A stretch of DNA of 54,707 nucleotides, from assembly GCA_964455395.1 (NCBI GenBank), contig CAYVWB010000023.1, positions 1-54,707 of the forward strand, in the 5' to 3' direction. Source of the stretch: CAYVWB01 sp964455395. GTDB lineage: Bacteria > Desulfobacterota > Desulfovibrionia > Desulfovibrionales > Desulfovibrionaceae. This document shows positions 52,713 to 54,707 of this stretch, in pieces. Under the pieces are notes generated by a model. It did no database searches. It saw nothing but the letters and a program-made list of their open reading frames with translations, and was not told the origin of the DNA. The position numbers and the translations under genes were made by a program. Position 1 is the first letter of the stretch. Every line of letters starts with the position of its first letter.

Positions 52713-53867
52713 CTAGCCGGCCACGCGACAGGCCAGTTCCGGACGCACCAGCGCTGCGCCGAAGAGGATGTCGTAGGCGAAACGGGTGCGCTTGTGCTCG
52801 CGGCTGATCTCCAGGCGGAGCGAAAGCCCGGAGACGGGATCCACGGCGGACTGGACGAGGTTGCCCAGGCCTTCCACGGTGTCCACCAGGGGACGGTTGG
52901 CGAAGGCGATGGCGTCGCGGTGGAACGCCAGGTTCACCACGTGGGTGGCGGCCACGGTCAGGGTCTCGCCGCCGGCGGTGGCCTGTTTCAGACCGCCGAG
53001 AATGGTCACCACGCCGTTCTCCCCGGCGGCGATGGTCACGTCCGCAGCCACAGCGTAGGTGTTCGCGTCGCCGTCGATGGTGATGACGTCGCCTTGCTTC
53101 AGGGCCAGGTCGTTCGTGGCGCCGGCGGTCACGGCCAGGGCGGTCTCGCCCAGGGGCTCCACGGTGGCGGCTTGCAGGGCGGTGGCGGTGTTTTCGTCGC
53201 CGCCCACGGTCCCGGCGGTGTGGGTGGGCACGTTCTGGTCCAGATTCCAGTCGAACCCGAGCTTGCGGTTGATCTGCCCTTCGTTGATGCCGGAGGCGTC
53301 GCCGCTGAAGGAAGCGTCCTGGAACGCGCGCAAACCCAGCGCGTTGGACTCGGCGTCTGCATCGATGACCATGCGACGGTCCTGCATGGGCGCCAGATTG
53401 GCGTTGAGCCGTTTGCGCGCGGCGGTGGCCACGGTCACGTCCTGTTCGAAGGGCGTGGAGCCGGGCGTTCCCACCATGAAGGGACACCCCTTGTAGAGAT
53501 TCAGCAGGAAGGCGTCCACGTAGTTGGCCAGAGACTTGATGGCTTCCGAGGCCTGCATGGGAATGACGCCGTCCATCACGCTCAGCACGTCACGGTCGGT
53601 CAGCACGAAAGGGGCTTCGCGCCACTGATCCATGACGATGGAGACGGTGGAGGGGCTCAGGTCGCCGGGTTCGGAAGCGGTGAGCCCGGGGGTGACGGCG
53701 TTGCTGATCACCGCCGACGGGATGGGGACGTCGATGACGCCGCCCGGTTTGGCTGCGTCGTGGCCGTAGTCGCTGTTGACGAGCCGGGGCATGACGCAGG
53801 TCTCCCGGAGGGCGAGCAGACCTTGTGCGAGGAGTTTCGGGGTGACGGCGGAAAGGTCCTGGGGCAT
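52713..53867 (-). CDS. Major capsid protein, P22 coat-like family
   Basis: A 384-residue protein with the P22-type coat pattern: MPQDLSAVTPKLLAQGLLAL, DYGHDAAKPGGVIDVPIPS, TDRDVLSVMDGVIPMQASEA, then VNLAFHRDAIAFANRPL near the end. An inserted beta-rich domain (about residues 215-305, GDVITIDGDANTYAVAADV) corresponds to the P22 I-domain position. A GAAGGAGC site sets the start at 53867; an upstream in-frame ATG reads as non-protein. Confidence 0.85.
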   Translation of the reverse strand: MPQDLSAVTPKLLAQGLLALRETCVMPRLVNSDYGHDAAKPGGVIDVPIPSAVISNAVTPGLTASEPGDLSPSTVSIVMDQWREAPFVLTDRDVLSVMDGVIPMQASEAIKSLANYVDAFLLNLYKGCPFMVGTPGSTPFEQDVTVATAARKRLNANLAPMQDRRMVIDADAESNALGLRAFQDASFSGDASGINEGQINRKLGFDWNLDQNVPTHTAGTVGGDENTATALQAATVEPLGETALAVTAGATNDLALKQGDVITIDGDANTYAVAADVTIAAGENGVVTILGGLKQATAGGETLTVAATHVVNLAFHRDAIAFANRPLVDTVEGLGNLVQSAVDPVSGLSLRLEISREHKRTRFAYDILFGAALVRPELACRVAG

Positions 53868-53960
53868 GGGGTGCTCCTTCTGGAAAAAAGGGATTGGATG
53901 AAGTGCAGACAACGAAAACCGCGGTGGAGAAATCGCAGGACGCGCGCCATGGGCCGCCGC

Positions 53961-54668
53961 CTAGATGACATCCACCGCGCCGGAGGCGATGGCCTCCAGG
54001 TGCTGGCTGAATTTCCTGGTGTCGGAGCGGACCACCTTGCGAGGGGTGGGGCCGTCCTGGTTGCCGGCTGCGCCGGAGCCGCGCACGCCCCCGCGCAGAA
54101 TGTGGTCGCGCTCGGGGAAGTGGTGCGTCACGTAGAGCTCCAGCGCTTCCTCGGGCTCAGCGAAACGCCTGGGGTCCTCCGCGGACATGATCGCCTCGCC
54201 CGTGGGCAACCGCAGCACGGGGACGAGCTCGTCACCCTGCTCCTCCACGGAGAAGCGCGGTCCGAACACCGCCAGGGAGACGCCCGGGGGCAGAATGGTC
54301 TTTTCCCGCAGGAAAGGGCTGGAGATGATGGCGTTACGCACCAGCAAGTCCCGGATCTGGACCTCGCGGCGGGCGAGCTGGGCGCGCGCGCTCAACTCCA
54401 TCTGCTCCGGCGTGGGCTGCAGCGTGGGTCGGGGCGCAGGCGGGGGCCCAGGCTGGACAGGCGGCAGGGGCGGAGGCGGAGGCGTCTCCTGAACCTGCGG
54501 CTGGACGGAGGGCTGGGGCTGCTTGGGAGCCGGTTGCGGCGTCGCCTGCACGCCCGCCGGCGCACCCGCAGGAGGCGCCGTGGAGGCAGCCGGCGGCCCC
54601 GCCTTGCCGCCAGGGGCAAGGCCGGCCATGGCCTTCAATTGGGGGGGATGGTGTGGACTCTGAACCAT
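53961..54668 (-). CDS. Pro-rich virion protein, probable scaffold
   Basis: A 235-residue protein. Residues about 10-90 are Pro/Ala/Gln-rich (disordered), followed by a charged helix (MELSARAQLARREVQIRDLL) and a basic C-terminus (TPRKVVRSDTRKFSQHLE). Scaffolding proteins stand directly before the coat gene in P22-like phages and have a charged, helical coat-binding C-terminus; this fits but is inference. GCGAGGAG precedes the ATG at 54668; an upstream ATG at the window's last base is in frame and could be the true start or the end of another gene. Confidence 0.62.
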   Translation of the reverse strand: MVQSPHHPPQLKAMAGLAPGGKAGPPAASTAPPAGAPAGVQATPQPAPKQPQPSVQPQVQETPPPPPLPPVQPGPPPAPRPTLQPTPEQMELSARAQLARREVQIRDLLVRNAIISSPFLREKTILPPGVSLAVFGPRFSVEEQGDELVPVLRLPTGEAIMSAEDPRRFAEPEEALELYVTHHFPERDHILRGGVRGSGAAGNQDGPTPRKVVRSDTRKFSQHLEAIASGAVDVI

Positions 54669-54707
54669 GAACTCCTCGCTCTCGTGTTTGGAACGCGCCT
54701 GCGCCAT

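Larger units (their letters stand above)
47730..54707 (-). mobile_element. Partial prophage or gene-transfer-agent virion module (right part outside window)
   Basis: Seven minus-strand genes in virion order (probable scaffold, P22-like coat, two connector-like proteins, small tail protein, LamG/discoidin fibre, small last gene) with tight spacing. Base composition is as GC-rich as the host, suggesting long residence. No integrase, repressor, terminase, portal or lysis genes lie inside; those would be to the right. The left boundary is taken at the 47679 hairpin; no duplicated attachment site could be checked. Confidence 0.72.

Overview
The window is a GC-rich bacterial chromosome segment. Its gene content points to a sulfate-reducing deltaproteobacterium of the Desulfovibrio group: a TrsM / C-GCAxxG-C-C / TrsS / CoA-ligase cluster, a fused ispDF gene, a dual-CxxC mini-protein and a MosA/MosB-like molybdenum storage protein. 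This assignment is inferred from protein families recognised by eye. No 16S rRNA gene is present and no search was run.

Layout. 1-3.9 kb: four tightly packed plus-strand genes (methyltransferase, Cys-rich protein, radical SAM protein, AMP-forming CoA ligase) that look like one uncharacterised small-molecule or cofactor pathway. The run ends in a short possible gene remnant. 3.9-6.3 kb: an AT-richer insert with a HEAT-repeat gene and a small hypothetical gene. 6.3-10 kb (minus): a KefB/C-type antiporter and a K+ channel with two RCK units. 10.5-13.8 kb: small genes, a Fur-box-like site and a promoter-plus-hairpin leader in front of a molybdenum storage protein. 14.1-18.5 kb: a large five-PAS, one-GAF hybrid histidine kinase. 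18.5-25.9 kb: a complete N-ATPase operon (atpD-C-Q-R-B-E-F-A-G) with almost every junction overlapping. 26-31.5 kb: a DUF4242 protein, a Met/Cys-rich exported protein, an acyltransferase, a Nif3-like protein and a coiled-coil zinc-ribbon protein. 31.5-31.9 kb: RNase P RNA with its own promoter. 31.9-34 kb: ispDF, a dual-CxxC mini-protein and an ACT-domain protein. 34.2-37.6 kb: a GspE/PilB-like protein with a long tandem-repeat linker that contains a 100-N assembly gap. 37.7-46.7 kb: dapB, ligA, a DUF3431 protein, a TPR-glycosyltransferase, a second RCK channel and uvrB. 47.2-54.7 kb: one host hypothetical gene, a strong hairpin, then a minus-strand virion module (probable scaffold, P22-like coat, connector-like genes, a large LamG/discoidin fibre) that continues past the right edge.

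How the parts work together. The N-ATPase and the three RCK-gated K+ proteins concern ion homeostasis and membrane energetics. The Trs cluster and the molybdenum storage protein suggest investment in unusual cofactor or metal chemistry. The virion module is either a prophage or a domesticated particle such as a gene transfer agent. Several unrelated genes (atpD, atpA, the GspE-like gene, the exported Met-rich protein, the fibre) carry in-frame low-complexity or duplicated segments, so repeat expansion seems frequent in this genome.

Most promising poorly described items: the Trs cluster, the GspE-like protein with a substituted P-loop and giant repeat linker, and the virion module with its duplicated adhesin.
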